Positions 1-8,743 of a stretch of 64,000 bases of DNA are shown piece by piece. A program made the position numbers and the translations under genes. Source of the stretch: Shewanella sp. 1CM18E (GTDB lineage: Bacteria; Pseudomonadota; Gammaproteobacteria; Enterobacterales; Shewanellaceae). The stretch lies in assembly GCF_023161665.1 (NCBI RefSeq), contig NZ_JALNTW010000003.1:186001-250000 (forward strand). Reading direction: 5' to 3'. Numbering within the stretch: the first letter of the stretch is position 1; every line of letters begins with the position of its first letter. A model generated the notes under the pieces. The model was not told the origin of the DNA, searched no databases, and saw only the letters and a list, made by a program, of their open reading frames with translations.

Positions 1-125
1 ACCACGAAATATCGTTAAAGCAGGCCTTTAAATATCGTGTTGAAAGTGAAATATCGTTGTTAATGCTTGGTTGTGGTTAAGAGGTTTTTGAGTTGAGTTT
101 TATAAGGGGGGGGACTGGTTCAGCA
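1..125. other. Left-edge intergenic stretch with three AAATATCGT repeats
   Basis: No gene is visible here. The nonamer AAATATCGT occurs three times on the plus strand, at 7-15, 30-38 and 49-57 (spacing 23 and 19 bases). The first copy sits in a near-palindrome (ACGAAATATCGT). A run of eight G residues lies near 107-114. The gene to the left is outside the window, so it is unknown whether the repeats are operator sites for it. Confidence 0.4.
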
Positions 126-154
126 ATTAAAAAGCCAGCATTAGTGCTGGCTTT
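126..154 (-). terminator. Intrinsic terminator of the DUF1272 gene
   Basis: A perfect 10-bp stem (131-140 with 145-154, loop TTAG) is followed on the minus strand by a T run. It lies about 20 bases past the stop of the DUF1272 gene. Confidence 0.8.
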
Positions 155-175
155 AGTGTCTTACCTGCTATGGTT

Positions 176-397
176 TTAACTAAACAGGGTGTTTTTAAGT
201 TCTGAGGCAGGGACTTTAAATGGCTCAATCAGTCTTGGTGGCCTAAGAACAAGGGCACCTTGGCAATTTTTGCAGGTGAAGTGCAGTTTTTCACTGCAGC
301 TCTTGCAATAGGTGCACTCGAATGAGCAAATATAGGCAACGGCTTTACGTGCCAGTTTAGCTTTGCAGAGCTCGCATTCAGTTTTCATTCTTAACAT
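176..397 (-). CDS. DUF1272 family small cysteine-rich protein
   Basis: The product is 73 aa from the ATG at 397, which has AAAGGAG five bases upstream. A longer frame from 418 lacks such a site. The protein has CxxC pairs (CELC, CTYC, CKSC, CKNC) around an ICSFECTYCKSC core and ends in a basic 'RPPR' region, the layout I know from DUF1272 proteins. The cysteines probably bind zinc, but no biochemical role is known to me. It is monocistronic, with its own terminator just downstream. Confidence 0.8.
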   Translation of the reverse strand: MLRMKTECELCKAKLARKAVAYICSFECTYCKSCSEKLHFTCKNCQGALVLRPPRLIEPFKVPASELKNTLFS

Positions 398-516
398 ATT
401 CACTCCTTTGAATATCACGTCTATTTGTCAGCTGTTGGTTCATGCTTATAAGGCTTAATCACTTAGCTCAACAACTGTAGCAAGGCTCATCCATGATTTT
501 GCTATTGGCTAGTGTA

Positions 517-1089
517 TTAGGCTTTCATTGCATTCCAGAACATCGAAAAGCTAGCCTGTTTATGTTCATCGTTTTCCCATGTTTCGGGATGGTCGAGAAA
601 ATATCGTGTTGCCGCCAAAAACTGGCCATGACAGCTCTCTTGCATCAATGATAGTGGATAATTAGCTAGTTCGCCTGTTTTTTGCCCCTGCAAAATAAGC
701 TCACCCATAAAGCTTAAAATGTCGTTCATAGCTTGTTGACGAATGGCGGCTGGGATCGACGGCGACATAGAGTATTGCTGGAAAAACTCTTGTTTTAGTG
801 GGTTTTCAATCGCCCAATTTATCGCGACTTGCCACAGGTGCTGGGCATCGGATTTTATATCGCCCTTTTGACTGATTTGGTCTTTTATCGCATCAGCAAA
901 CTCTTGTTTAATGCCCAGAAACAGCTGTTTCATTAGTTCATCTTTTGAAGTGAAATGATGAAATAGCGTACCGGTTGCGACTCCAGCTTGCTTGGCGATT
1001 GATGCTGTAGAAGTTGCATGAAAACCTTGGCTAACAAATAGCGTCAGCGCTGTGTCTAACAGCGCTTGTTTTTTATCGAGACGACTCAT
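517..1089 (-). CDS. TetR/AcrR family transcriptional regulator
   Basis: The 190-aa protein has an N-terminal TetR helix-turn-helix at about residues 8-55 (ALTLFVSQGFHATSTASIAK, then GVATGTLFHHFTSKDEL). A variable ligand-binding C-terminal domain follows. It lies 51 bases downstream of the aldehyde dehydrogenase gene on the same strand, so the two are probably cotranscribed. The palindrome upstream of the dehydrogenase (2606-2619) would be its natural operator, giving autoregulation; this is inferred from context. The ligand is unknown, with an aldehyde or related toxic compound likely from the neighbour. Confidence 0.85.
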   Translation of the reverse strand: MSRLDKKQALLDTALTLFVSQGFHATSTASIAKQAGVATGTLFHHFTSKDELMKQLFLGIKQEFADAIKDQISQKGDIKSDAQHLWQVAINWAIENPLKQEFFQQYSMSPSIPAAIRQQAMNDILSFMGELILQGQKTGELANYPLSLMQESCHGQFLAATRYFLDHPETWENDEHKQASFSMFWNAMKA

Positions 1090-1140
1090 GTCAATATCTT
1101 ATCCAGACTATTTTAATTAGATTTTCGATTGTGTTTGAAA

Positions 1141-2571
1141 CTAACGTAAAAAGAACTTCATCAGTGCACGTTGGATAAAGCCACCATATGGAGGGTGTAC
1201 AAGCTTACCTGTGTTGAGGTACTTACCACGGCTTAGTACGGTTTTAGCGTGGCTTAAGGTTAAAAAGCCTTCTTTACCATGGTAATGCCCCATACCCGAT
1301 GGGCCAATGCCGCCAAAAGGAGCATCATCGGCAGCCACATGGAATACGGTTTCATTAATGCATACACCACCAGAGTGAGTATGAGTCAGCACTTGCTGTT
1401 GTACTTTGCTATCAAAGCTCATTAAGTAAAGAGCGAGCGGGCGAGGGCGTTGATTAACATATTCAATCGCCTCATTTAAGCTGTCGTATGGGATCACTGG
1501 CAACAAGGGGCCAAAAATCTCATCTTGTAGCAGCAACATTTCATCTGAGGTATTTTCAATCAGCTGAGTTGGTACTTTTCGTTTATCGCTGTCAATTGCT
1601 TCACCATTGGCGCTAGTGATTTGCGCACCTTTGCTTTTGGCATCTTCTAGCACTTGCATAATACGATCAAATTGGCGCTGATTAATCACGCTGCCGTAAT
1701 CAGGGTTTTCGCTGACTTTGCTACCGTACATGCTAGTAAATTTGGCTTTATAGGCTTGGATAAAGCTGCTGAGCTTTGCGCGAGGCACGAGAACATAATC
1801 AGGAGCGACACAGATCTGCCCTGCGTTGAGGCATTTACCGTAAATCATTCGTTCAACAGCAATATCCATAGCAATGTCATCGGCAATAATGACTGGCGAT
1901 TTACCACCGAGCTCCAGTGTAACTGGAGTGAGGTTATCGGCTGCAGCACGCATAACATGGCGACCGACGGTTGTTGAGCCGGTAAAAAGTAGATGATCAA
2001 AGGGCAATGATGAAAACTCTGCGGCAACTTCAGCTTCACCTTCAATACACACCACATGAGTGTCATCAAAAATGCTGCTCAACATGGCTTTAATGACTTT
2101 GTTGGTTTCTGGCGTAAATTCTGACAGTTTAATCATGGCGCGATTACCAGCTGCAAGGGCTGTTATCAACGGTCCAACCGACAACATGATTGGGAAGTTC
2201 CATGGCACGATAATGCCTACAACACCTAGAGGTTGATAATGCACCTTAACTTTGGCGGGAGCCAGCAGCAAACCTGCATGGCGCGAGCTTGGTTTCATCC
2301 ACTTCTTAAGGTGTTTTATGCTGTAATTAATGTTGTTAATACAGGGCATGATATCTGAAATCATACTGTCATCGACTGAGCGATTACCATAGTCGCGGTT
2401 TAATGCCTGTACCAGTTGCTCTTGGTACACCAAAATTGCAGCCTTTAAGCTCTTTAAATGTTCGACTCTGGCATCGTATTTAGCTGCGGGCTCATTGAGG
2501 TAACTCGTGCGCATTTTAACTAATACTTGGGAAAGAGGTTGCGCTGTTTGATTGTCGATGTGCATGTTCAT
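1141..2571 (-). CDS. Coniferyl-aldehyde-dehydrogenase-like NAD(P)-dependent aldehyde dehydrogenase
   Basis: The 476-aa protein is an aldehyde dehydrogenase that oxidises an aldehyde to the acid. Visible hallmarks are PWNFP near residue 123, the general-base glutamate in TLELGGKSP near 220, the catalytic cysteine in NAGQICVAPDY near 254, and EIFGPLLPV. The short N-terminus and the C-terminal hydrophobic/basic tail (GGFIQRALMKFFLR) resemble the CalB (coniferyl aldehyde dehydrogenase) subgroup, which also covers general aldehyde-detoxifying enzymes. The real substrate cannot be told from sequence. The start at 2571 has GGAG nine bases upstream. It is first in a probable operon with the tetR gene. 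Confidence 0.88.
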   Translation of the reverse strand: MNMHIDNQTAQPLSQVLVKMRTSYLNEPAAKYDARVEHLKSLKAAILVYQEQLVQALNRDYGNRSVDDSMISDIMPCINNINYSIKHLKKWMKPSSRHAGLLLAPAKVKVHYQPLGVVGIIVPWNFPIMLSVGPLITALAAGNRAMIKLSEFTPETNKVIKAMLSSIFDDTHVVCIEGEAEVAAEFSSLPFDHLLFTGSTTVGRHVMRAAADNLTPVTLELGGKSPVIIADDIAMDIAVERMIYGKCLNAGQICVAPDYVLVPRAKLSSFIQAYKAKFTSMYGSKVSENPDYGSVINQRQFDRIMQVLEDAKSKGAQITSANGEAIDSDKRKVPTQLIENTSDEMLLLQDEIFGPLLPVIPYDSLNEAIEYVNQRPRPLALYLMSFDSKVQQQVLTHTHSGGVCINETVFHVAADDAPFGGIGPSGMGHYHGKEGFLTLSHAKTVLSRGKYLNTGKLVHPPYGGFIQRALMKFFLR

Positions 2572-2605
2572 TGACTGAGCTCCATAGGTGTTGGTTAATT
2601 GCCCG

Positions 2606-2619
2606 ACTGATTAGTCAGT
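2606..2619. promoter_or_regulatory. Candidate TetR-type operator upstream of the aldehyde dehydrogenase
   Basis: ACTGATTAGTCAGT is a 14-bp element with 5-bp perfect arms (ACTGA / TCAGT). It lies 35-48 bases before the dehydrogenase start and beside TATAGT-like promoter bases. Assignment to the adjacent TetR regulator is inference from position. Confidence 0.5.
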
Positions 2620-2762
2620 TTTACTATAATGAACTTTTTATTAAAGCGCAAATACCGATATAAGATGTGACCGAGATCAAATTTAATTCTCGTAATAGCC
2701 CTAATATTGAAGTAGAGACTAAAAGCGTACCGCACAAAAAACATGCGAGTTAAGGATTCAAA

Positions 2763-3143
2763 ATGGCTAATGAAACACACGGGATTTCGGTGGGAATTGA
2801 ACGCTGTGACAATGAGTTTTATATGACATTTGTCGCCATTGGTAAACTGACTCATGAGGATTATGAATATATGGTGCCCATGCTAGAGGCTGCAATTGCT
2901 GGGGTGGATAAGCCAGAGATTAATGTACTGGCAAATATTTCACAGTTAGAAGGCTGGGAGCTTAGGGCTGCATGGGACGATCTTAAAATTGGTATCGAGC
3001 ATGGTAAAGCATTCAAAAAAATAGCCATTGTAGGCGAAGGCAAGCTACAAGAGTGGATGGCGAAAATTGCTGATTGGTTTACCCCGTATGATGCTAAGTT
3101 TTTTGAAAGCAAAAAACAGGCGCGTGAGTGGCTTAATGACTAA
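2763..3143 (+). CDS. SpoIIAA-like (STAS/SEC14-fold) protein
   Basis: The 126-aa soluble protein resembles the family annotated as SpoIIAA-like (DUF3478, PF11964). It shows the pattern GISVGIERCDNEFYMTFVAIGKLTHEDYEYMVPMLE, then a strand-helix repeat (INVLANISQLEGWELRAAWDDLK) and the ending KKIAIVGEGKLQEW.. WFTPYDAKFFESKKQAREWL. Family members are small cytoplasmic proteins of unknown function with a STAS-like fold. AAGGA upstream supports the start. It is followed on the same strand by two universal stress protein genes, suggesting a stress context but not proving one. Confidence 0.75.
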   Translation: MANETHGISVGIERCDNEFYMTFVAIGKLTHEDYEYMVPMLEAAIAGVDKPEINVLANISQLEGWELRAAWDDLKIGIEHGKAFKKIAIVGEGKLQEWMAKIADWFTPYDAKFFESKKQAREWLND

Positions 3144-3283
3144 CCTTACATATTGAACAGGAGTATTAATTAACAAGGTTACCGCGTTATGAGGCGCTTA
3201 AATAAGCGCGAATATACGCCGTAAAAAGTTTGCCATGTTGCTTAGTAATGGCAATAGTAAGTCAACGTTTGGAGGAATTAATT

Positions 3284-3715
3284 ATGCGAACTCGTCAAAT
3301 CTTATGCCCAACAGACTTTTCTGAAACTGCCTCGCATGCGCTTAGGTATGCGATTGAAATGGCAAATTTTTATCATGTAGGGTTAAGAATCGTACATGTG
3401 ATAGAGCAGCCTGTTGGCGTAGATAACTATCAAATGCTGGTTGTTACACCTGCAGAGTTGGCGCAGAGTATGGAAGACAGCGCGGCAGAAAACATGAAAA
3501 CCTTACTTAAAGAGCTTAATAGTGAATTATCAGTTGAGTCTGTTATTCGCCACGGTAGCGCTGCAGAGCAGATTTTAAAAGAAGCGGAAGTCTCTGAAGC
3601 TGGAATGATTGTTATCGCCAGTCACGGCCGCACTGGGCTCGCTCATTTTTTACATACCAATGTAGCAGAAAGTGTAGCAAATCGTGCTGAATGTCCGGTT
3701 TTAGTCGTTAAATAA
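3284..3715 (+). CDS. Universal stress protein (UspA family)
   Basis: The 143-aa product has a single Usp domain: N-terminal RQILCPTDFSETASHAL and a C-terminal nucleotide-binding loop IASHGRTGLAHFL followed by VANRAECPVLVVK. The ATG at 3284 is chosen because GGAGGAA sits seven bases upstream; an in-frame codon at 3230 has no such site. It is closely similar to the next gene, so the pair looks like a recent tandem duplication. The loop (G-x2-G-x9-G[S/T]) is degenerate here, so ATP binding is uncertain. Confidence 0.9.
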   Translation: MRTRQILCPTDFSETASHALRYAIEMANFYHVGLRIVHVIEQPVGVDNYQMLVVTPAELAQSMEDSAAENMKTLLKELNSELSVESVIRHGSAAEQILKEAEVSEAGMIVIASHGRTGLAHFLHTNVAESVANRAECPVLVVK

Positions 3716-3819
3716 AGCGCACTATAGTAGGGCGTTTTAATTAAATGATTTTATAGGGTTAGTAGTTGCAGTTTATTATTTAGCAGCCAAGTTAAAACCG
3801 GCTTGGTTGAGGAGAGTTT

Positions 3820-4263
3820 ATGCGTACCCGACAAATTTTATGCCCAACCGACTTTTCTGAAACAGCATCCCATGCCATGAATTATGCCATTGAAATGGCA
3901 AACTTATATGGCGTGAGTGTAAGGCTTGTGCATGTAATGAGTGAGCCATTAAGTGAGTACCATTATGGTATTGCGATGGAATCGGCTCAGCAATTAGACC
4001 GTCAAATAGAAGCCGCAGCTGAAGGCAATTTAGACAAACTCAAATCGCAAATGCTACAAGAGCTAAATGATGGCTTAACCGTGCAAACTGTGGTGCGTAA
4101 AGGCGATACATTAGATCAGATCTTGGCCGAATCCAAAGTTGGTGAAATTGGTATGATAGTGATTGCTAGTCATGGTCATCAGGGCATTTCGCACCTGCTT
4201 AACCCTAACATTGCCGAAGGGCTTGCCAACAAGGCAAAATGCCCAGTACTTGTGGTTAAATAG
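3820..4263 (+). CDS. Universal stress protein (UspA family), tandem paralogue
   Basis: The 147-aa single-domain Usp protein has its first 20 or so residues nearly identical to the preceding gene (MRTRQILCPTDFSETASHA). It ends IASHGHQGISHLLNPNIAEGLANKAKCPVLVVK. GAGGAGAG lies just before the ATG. The 104-base gap from the previous gene contains no obvious terminator, and a strong terminator follows this gene, so the two are probably one transcript. The role in stress survival is inferred from the family only. Confidence 0.9.
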   Translation: MRTRQILCPTDFSETASHAMNYAIEMANLYGVSVRLVHVMSEPLSEYHYGIAMESAQQLDRQIEAAAEGNLDKLKSQMLQELNDGLTVQTVVRKGDTLDQILAESKVGEIGMIVIASHGHQGISHLLNPNIAEGLANKAKCPVLVVK

Positions 4264-4288
4264 CGCTAATTAAGTCATTATTTCACTC

Positions 4289-4326
4289 AAAGCCAGCTGC
4301 CTTTATGGGCTAAGCTGGCTTTTTTG
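4289..4326 (+). terminator. Terminator after the universal stress protein pair
   Basis: The stem AAGCCAGCT / AGCTGGCTT surrounds a loop of about 14 bases, with a T6 tail on the plus strand. It also lies immediately past the end of the convergent DUF924 gene. Confidence 0.85.
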
Positions 4327-4332
4327 TGAGTA

Positions 4333-4905
4333 TTAAAAACTCGATCCCGGTTGCTGCAAGAAAGCAATTTCTTCAGCTGTCGACTCGCGGCCCAAAATTT
4401 TGTTGCGATGTGGGTAGCGGCCAAATTGGTCGATAATGGCTTTGTGCTTTAACTCAAAATCTAAATTAGCTTGAGCCGCTTCGCGATTAAATAGCCGCAC
4501 GGCAACTTCATGTACAGCGCGAGATTCACTATGCATGTAAGGCATAAATAAAAACGGTACTTGCTTAGCTTTGAGCTCTGAGTCTGCGTTTATGGCAACA
4601 GCTTCTTGGGCTAAAACCAGCGCCACAGGATCGGCGGCAAAAGACTTGGGTGTATCACGGTATATATTACGGCTAAACTGATCTAACACGATAATCTCAG
4701 CTAGTCGGCCTTTGGGGCTGGCGCGCCAATGGTATAACTCGCCTTGCATGGCTTGTTCAAGTAATGCACCAAATCGCTCAGTAATAAGCTGATCAAACTC
4801 AGGATCTTTAATCCACCATTGTTTTGGCTCAATTTCTTCAAACCAAAAGTTAATAATCATGTCTGGGGTAAAAGCATGCTCTAGTGTTGAGGTTGTTGTG
4901 TTCAT
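4333..4905 (-). CDS. DUF924 family protein
   Basis: The 190-aa protein matches the DUF924 pattern: IINFWFEEIEPKQWW, then GRLAEIIVLDQFSRNIYRDTP and LFMPYMHSESRAVHE with a closing YPHRNKILGRESTAEE. The family is predicted to be all-helical and TPR-like, and has no established function. Its start is two bases beyond the stop of the PH-domain gene upstream, so it is the last gene of a three-gene minus-strand operon. Confidence 0.85.
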   Translation of the reverse strand: MNTTTSTLEHAFTPDMIINFWFEEIEPKQWWIKDPEFDQLITERFGALLEQAMQGELYHWRASPKGRLAEIIVLDQFSRNIYRDTPKSFAADPVALVLAQEAVAINADSELKAKQVPFLFMPYMHSESRAVHEVAVRLFNREAAQANLDFELKHKAIIDQFGRYPHRNKILGRESTAEEIAFLQQPGSSF

Positions 4906-4907
4906 AG

Positions 4908-6422
4908 CTATATCCAGTTTCGGTGGTCGTTATGAATAAGCGCAAGCGACTGCTCTGCAATGTCTCGCGCGGCAATGACTGAAATATAAGGCAGTGTAAC
5001 TGTACCACTCGCAAGACCTATTTCAAGGTTTGCTAGGCCGCTGCGTTTTTGATTCGGTGATTGCGAAATGGCAACATGCTGCACCTTACTTAACGCAATA
5101 AGTTGCCAGCTATGGCCAAGTAGCCCGGAATGAAACCACAGGTTGTCGCCCTGTTGTACATAGCCATATTGACGGTATTTTAGGTAAATTCCCACACTAA
5201 AGAGTGCAGCGGCAATCCACATAATATCGGTGAAAAGATTTAAGCCTAAAGCATAAGTATTAATCGCTGGCACTAGAAAAGGCAATAAACCACGACGCCA
5301 AAACCAACCCATATGGATCCCTTGGTAGTGGATTGGCAATAATGTGGCAGTTGCTTCAATCCCTTTAAGCTTTGGCATCAGTGCACTAATATCGGCTCGC
5401 GTCATGCTAGGAATCAGCATATTGGTATTACCGCGCCCTTCAACTTCATGGCCTTTGACTTGTTTAAAGTACACTGTCCATAGCTTGAGTAAACGACCAA
5501 CTATTGGCTGATAAAACTTAATGACTTGAATGCGCTTAATGGCTAAGGCATCGTTTTGCTTAGCAATAATGCCGCCTGTGCGCTGCAAGGTATTACCGCT
5601 GCGATTGAGTTTATAGGGGAAGTATTTCAGCACAGCAGAGGCTATAGATAAAATAGAAAACAGCAGGTAAAACAGAATTAAGGCTAATGCGGCAAACAAT
5701 AACTGCAATAAGATGCTCACCGCAACATTACTGTTGTACCAAGCTAAGAATGATTGCGCTAGTTGCAGGTTTTCCACTGACTCCCAATCTAGCTGGCCAA
5801 AAATAGGCCCTAAAATGACAGCAAGCCAAATGGCGTTATTTTGATAAAGGCCAAATAGCAGTAGCTCGATAAAATTCTTGCGGCTAAGGGGGCTGATTTG
5901 TTTTGACTCTATAGCACTAATATCACCGGTAGCTGAATTCTCAGCTTGGGCAATTTGTGAGTCATGCTCGGCCATTAATTGCTTTTTAAGGCTGAGTGCA
6001 TCTTTATAATCGAGTGCAGACAGTTCTGCTTCATTATTTTTAGAACCCGCAGTTTCAACTATGAGCCGATAAAGCCCCATAGGGCGGAAATACAGTGGTT
6101 GTTCTAAGCGTACATTTTGGATCTTAGTAAACGGCAGTTCGTCGGCTTTTTTAAAGATAATGCCGTGGCGAATAATGAGTTTGTCTGTTTCTACTCTAAA
6201 GCGAAATTTAAGCCACTGCAGCACGCTAAAAATAAAGATAGCTGCGATTACGCCAACAATGGCCACAATCACCCAAGGGCTACTAAAACCTTGTTTCCAT
6301 CCTGTATACACGACCGGAATGAGCGCGTAACCGCTGCTGAGTAACTGTTTAGCAGTGAGTAGGGTAAAGCTAATGATTGACCAAGGTGATAGCGATGACC
6401 ATTGGGAGAATTTATGCGTCAT
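4908..6422 (-). CDS. Bacterial PH-domain membrane protein (YdbT-like)
   Basis: The product is about 504 aa with paired transmembrane segments: two near residues 15-70, and further pairs near 195-260 and 375-405. These alternate with three bacterial pleckstrin-homology (bPH_2, formerly DUF304) domains. Signatures include KADELPFTKIQNVRLEQPLYFRPMGLYRL, ALAIKRIQVIKFYQPIVGRLL and LIALSKVQHVAISQSP. The ATG at 6422 is preferred over the GTG at 6428. It overlaps the end of the upstream partner gene, so translational coupling is likely. YdbS/YdbT pairs are common envelope proteins of unclear function. Confidence 0.85.
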   Translation of the reverse strand: MTHKFSQWSSLSPWSIISFTLLTAKQLLSSGYALIPVVYTGWKQGFSSPWVIVAIVGVIAAIFIFSVLQWLKFRFRVETDKLIIRHGIIFKKADELPFTKIQNVRLEQPLYFRPMGLYRLIVETAGSKNNEAELSALDYKDALSLKKQLMAEHDSQIAQAENSATGDISAIESKQISPLSRKNFIELLLFGLYQNNAIWLAVILGPIFGQLDWESVENLQLAQSFLAWYNSNVAVSILLQLLFAALALILFYLLFSILSIASAVLKYFPYKLNRSGNTLQRTGGIIAKQNDALAIKRIQVIKFYQPIVGRLLKLWTVYFKQVKGHEVEGRGNTNMLIPSMTRADISALMPKLKGIEATATLLPIHYQGIHMGWFWRRGLLPFLVPAINTYALGLNLFTDIMWIAAALFSVGIYLKYRQYGYVQQGDNLWFHSGLLGHSWQLIALSKVQHVAISQSPNQKRSGLANLEIGLASGTVTLPYISVIAARDIAEQSLALIHNDHRNWI

Positions 6423-7287
6423 TATCACTATTTCCCAAGGTTGGCTGCTCAGGCTGACTCGATGTAGTGTCTTTTTTTGGTGTTACGCTTGTTTGAGTTG
6501 AGTCTGTTTGAGCTGCGGTTGTTGGATTGGCTTTTGCGGCCTGATTTAATAGGTGCTGGCGTAACTGCTCAGCTGTTTGCTGCTCAATTCCTGGTAATTC
6601 AATTTCGGCGCTACCGCTACCGGCACTAAAACACTTTAAAGTCGCTAAGTTGAAGTGACGCTCCAGTGGGCCATGGCTAAGGCTAACGTGTTGCAATCTT
6701 GAATAGGGAAGCGAAGTGCGTTTAACCCACCAAAAGCCTTGCTGCATAATCAGTTCATGTTCACACACGGCGTAAGCTAGTGACTTAGCATGCCGATAGC
6801 GCACATAGCTCACCACACTAATGATTAATAGTGCACTTAGGCTGACAGCGAGCACTTTTGCAGGATAGAAATCGCCGGGAAGGATGAGCACTAATGAAGC
6901 GACAACCAATAATAAACAGCTAAATATTAGGCTTTCGGTATTCACTTGGGTGTAGTGGTTAGCGTGGACAGGGTCGAGCGGAACTTGCTCAAAGCTTTGC
7001 CATTGCTGCAGATCAACTCGCTGATGATTGGCTGCCGTCTGGCTAGGTTCTACTGCGCTGCTAGATTCTGCTGCGCAGCTGTGTTCTGTTGTGGCTGTGT
7101 CTGACGGCTCTGGCTTTGTTGCTAGCTCTGGTTTTGTCGCTAACTCAGGTTTTGGGCTGGGCTGTTTGGAATTGAGAGCTGGGCTGACGTCATGCTCAGT
7201 CGCTTGCTCAAGCTTAGCTGCATGTTGCTCTGAATGGAGTTGATTTAGAGCGTCATGCTCTAGTTTACTGTCCTTATGATTACTCAT
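6412..7287 (-). CDS. Bacterial PH-domain protein (YdbS-like) with Glu/Ala/Pro-rich N-terminus
   Basis: The 291-aa protein has a low-complexity N-terminal third (short repeats such as PELATK-PELATK-PEPSD), two transmembrane helices near residues 120-165 (LIFSCLLLVVASLVLILPGD and AVSLSALLIISVVSY), and one bPH_2 domain (SLPYSRLQHVSLSHGPLERHFNLATLKCFSAG). The C-terminal tail is again Thr/Gln-rich. The acidic and repetitive ends are longer than in typical YdbS proteins. It is the first gene of the YdbS/YdbT/DUF924 operon. Confidence 0.83.
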   Translation of the reverse strand: MSNHKDSKLEHDALNQLHSEQHAAKLEQATEHDVSPALNSKQPSPKPELATKPELATKPEPSDTATTEHSCAAESSSAVEPSQTAANHQRVDLQQWQSFEQVPLDPVHANHYTQVNTESLIFSCLLLVVASLVLILPGDFYPAKVLAVSLSALLIISVVSYVRYRHAKSLAYAVCEHELIMQQGFWWVKRTSLPYSRLQHVSLSHGPLERHFNLATLKCFSAGSGSAEIELPGIEQQTAEQLRQHLLNQAAKANPTTAAQTDSTQTSVTPKKDTTSSQPEQPTLGNSDNDA

Positions 7288-7479
7288 GTGCCACCGTTTC
7301 AGTTATCACTAATTTAAGCGTTTTGCTTAATTGACTATATCAGCATGGCAGAGGTTGCCGCTATAGCGAGACATATTTGGCAACATATTGTGTTGAATGT
7401 GCTCTGTATACACTTGTTATTTGTCGTTAATCGCGTAGTTTATCGCTAACTCTTTTTAATAATAACAATAGCGAAAAAT

Positions 7480-7776
7480 ATGAGCCTGAACCTTACTGAA
7501 TCGAAACAGCAAAAAGCTTTTTTACGCAAGCTCTACATCGCCTACTTAATTGATAATGAAAGACATAACCTATTATCACTGCACAAGTTAACCAATATGC
7601 CGCGTCGAACCCTACAAGATGCCATTGCGGTATTGGGCGATTTAGCAATTGAATGTGAGTTTGTGCAAGACGGTGAGCGCAATAATGCGGGGTTTTATCG
7701 TATAAACCAGTGGGGAGCAATCAACCGTGAATGGGTTGAGTTACATCTTGCAGAGATTGAGCTGCAGTTAGTTTAA
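7480..7776 (+). CDS. Small winged-helix DNA-binding protein
   Basis: The 98-aa protein looks like a single winged helix-turn-helix: YLIDNERHNLLSLHKLTNMPRRTLQDAIAVLGDLAIECEFVQDG followed by a wing-like RNNAGFYRINQWG. Its target is unknown. The upstream site is weak (AATAGCGAAAA). It is monocistronic with its own terminator. Confidence 0.7.
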   Translation: MSLNLTESKQQKAFLRKLYIAYLIDNERHNLLSLHKLTNMPRRTLQDAIAVLGDLAIECEFVQDGERNNAGFYRINQWGAINREWVELHLAEIELQLV

Positions 7777-7793
7777 GCTGTTATTCACCCAAC

Positions 7794-7816
7794 TAGGGCG
7801 CTATGAATGCGCCCTA
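7794..7816 (+). terminator. Hairpin after the winged-helix gene
   Basis: A perfect 8-bp stem TAGGGCGC / GCGCCCTA with a 7-base loop is followed by ATTGTTT. It lies 18 bases past the stop codon. The tail is weak in T. Confidence 0.65.
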
Positions 7817-7851
7817 ATTGTTTACAAATATAGCAAGTCAGCAGAGACTCA

Positions 7852-8643
7852 CTATAGGGTTAGTGTTTCGCCATCCAGTGGGATCAGCACTTTTTGTTGA
7901 AGTTGCTCCACGGCGAGTGCGCTGGCTAAATCAGCACGTGTTGTCGGGCAATGATTGAGTGCCTCCATATGGTTAGCAATAACTTTGCCTGGCGATAAAC
8001 GAATAAACTCCATTATCTCAGTTCTCGACATTAATAGTGGTTGACCCACATCCATTTGGGCTTCGCCAGCAGCGACCACTGTAATATCGGGCTTAAACTC
8101 AGTTAATGCACGCTTAACCTCTGCTGTAAGCACTGTATCACCACTAATGTATAAGCTTGGCTCATTAGGTAGCGATAAAATAAAGCCGTAGCCATTTGCC
8201 ATCAGCTTGTGGATCCAGCCGTGGCCATGCTGCGCTGGGACCGCTGTCAGTGTACCGCCGAGAAAGTCGATGCTCTCCCAAGCTTGAATGCCATTTTCAA
8301 CCCGTAAACCATACTTTTCTAAGTAAGTTTTATCTTTCGCTGGAGTGGTGACAGCAACATTATTGTTAATTAAAAACTGCTCGCCACTAAAATCTAAATG
8401 ATCGCTATGTTGCAGTGGTTTAAAACCAAAACTCTGACTGTGAGTTAATAAACAGTGAGTGACTTTACTAAGCAACACATCGGCATTGAGAGGTAAATCT
8501 ATCGTTGGGTTTTTCTGCGCTTTAAAGCGTAAAACACTAAAAGGCGGAATAGAGCCTTTAGCGCCTAACATAGGATCAACCAAAATAAAGTGGTCGCCAG
8601 ATTCAATTATAAATGTGGCACTGCGTAGATGATGTATTTTCAT
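7852..8643 (-). CDS. MBL-fold metallo-hydrolase (UlaG-like)
   Basis: The 263-aa protein has a metallo-beta-lactamase fold: MKIHHLRSATFIIES.. ILVDPMLG at the N-terminus, a TH..HSDHLD metal site near residue 65-82, AVPAQHGHGW near 135, the SGDTV aspartate near 168 and ANHMEALNHC near 222. The normally contiguous HxHxDH motif is split: the first histidine (LLTHSQ) is separated from HSDH by about a dozen residues. The other ligands look intact. The substrate is unknown. It is transcribed divergently from the GlxA-type regulator next door. Confidence 0.8.
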   Translation of the reverse strand: MKIHHLRSATFIIESGDHFILVDPMLGAKGSIPPFSVLRFKAQKNPTIDLPLNADVLLSKVTHCLLTHSQSFGFKPLQHSDHLDFSGEQFLINNNVAVTTPAKDKTYLEKYGLRVENGIQAWESIDFLGGTLTAVPAQHGHGWIHKLMANGYGFILSLPNEPSLYISGDTVLTAEVKRALTEFKPDITVVAAGEAQMDVGQPLLMSRTEIMEFIRLSPGKVIANHMEALNHCPTTRADLASALAVEQLQQKVLIPLDGETLTL

Positions 8644-8743
8644 AGTTCGTTTCCGAGCGGTTTACTTAAGCCTATTATCTCTGGCTTACTCAATGTGTCA
8701 TACTGTCCTAAAGGACACCTTTCGCTCATATTGGGTCAACTCC

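Noticed and set aside
1654..1977. Plus-strand frame inside the aldehyde dehydrogenase
   Set aside because: Antisense shadow of a well-conserved gene.
2595..2855. Minus-strand frame upstream of the aldehyde dehydrogenase
   Set aside because: It covers the promoter/operator region and overlaps the start of the SpoIIAA-like gene antisense; no recognisable features.
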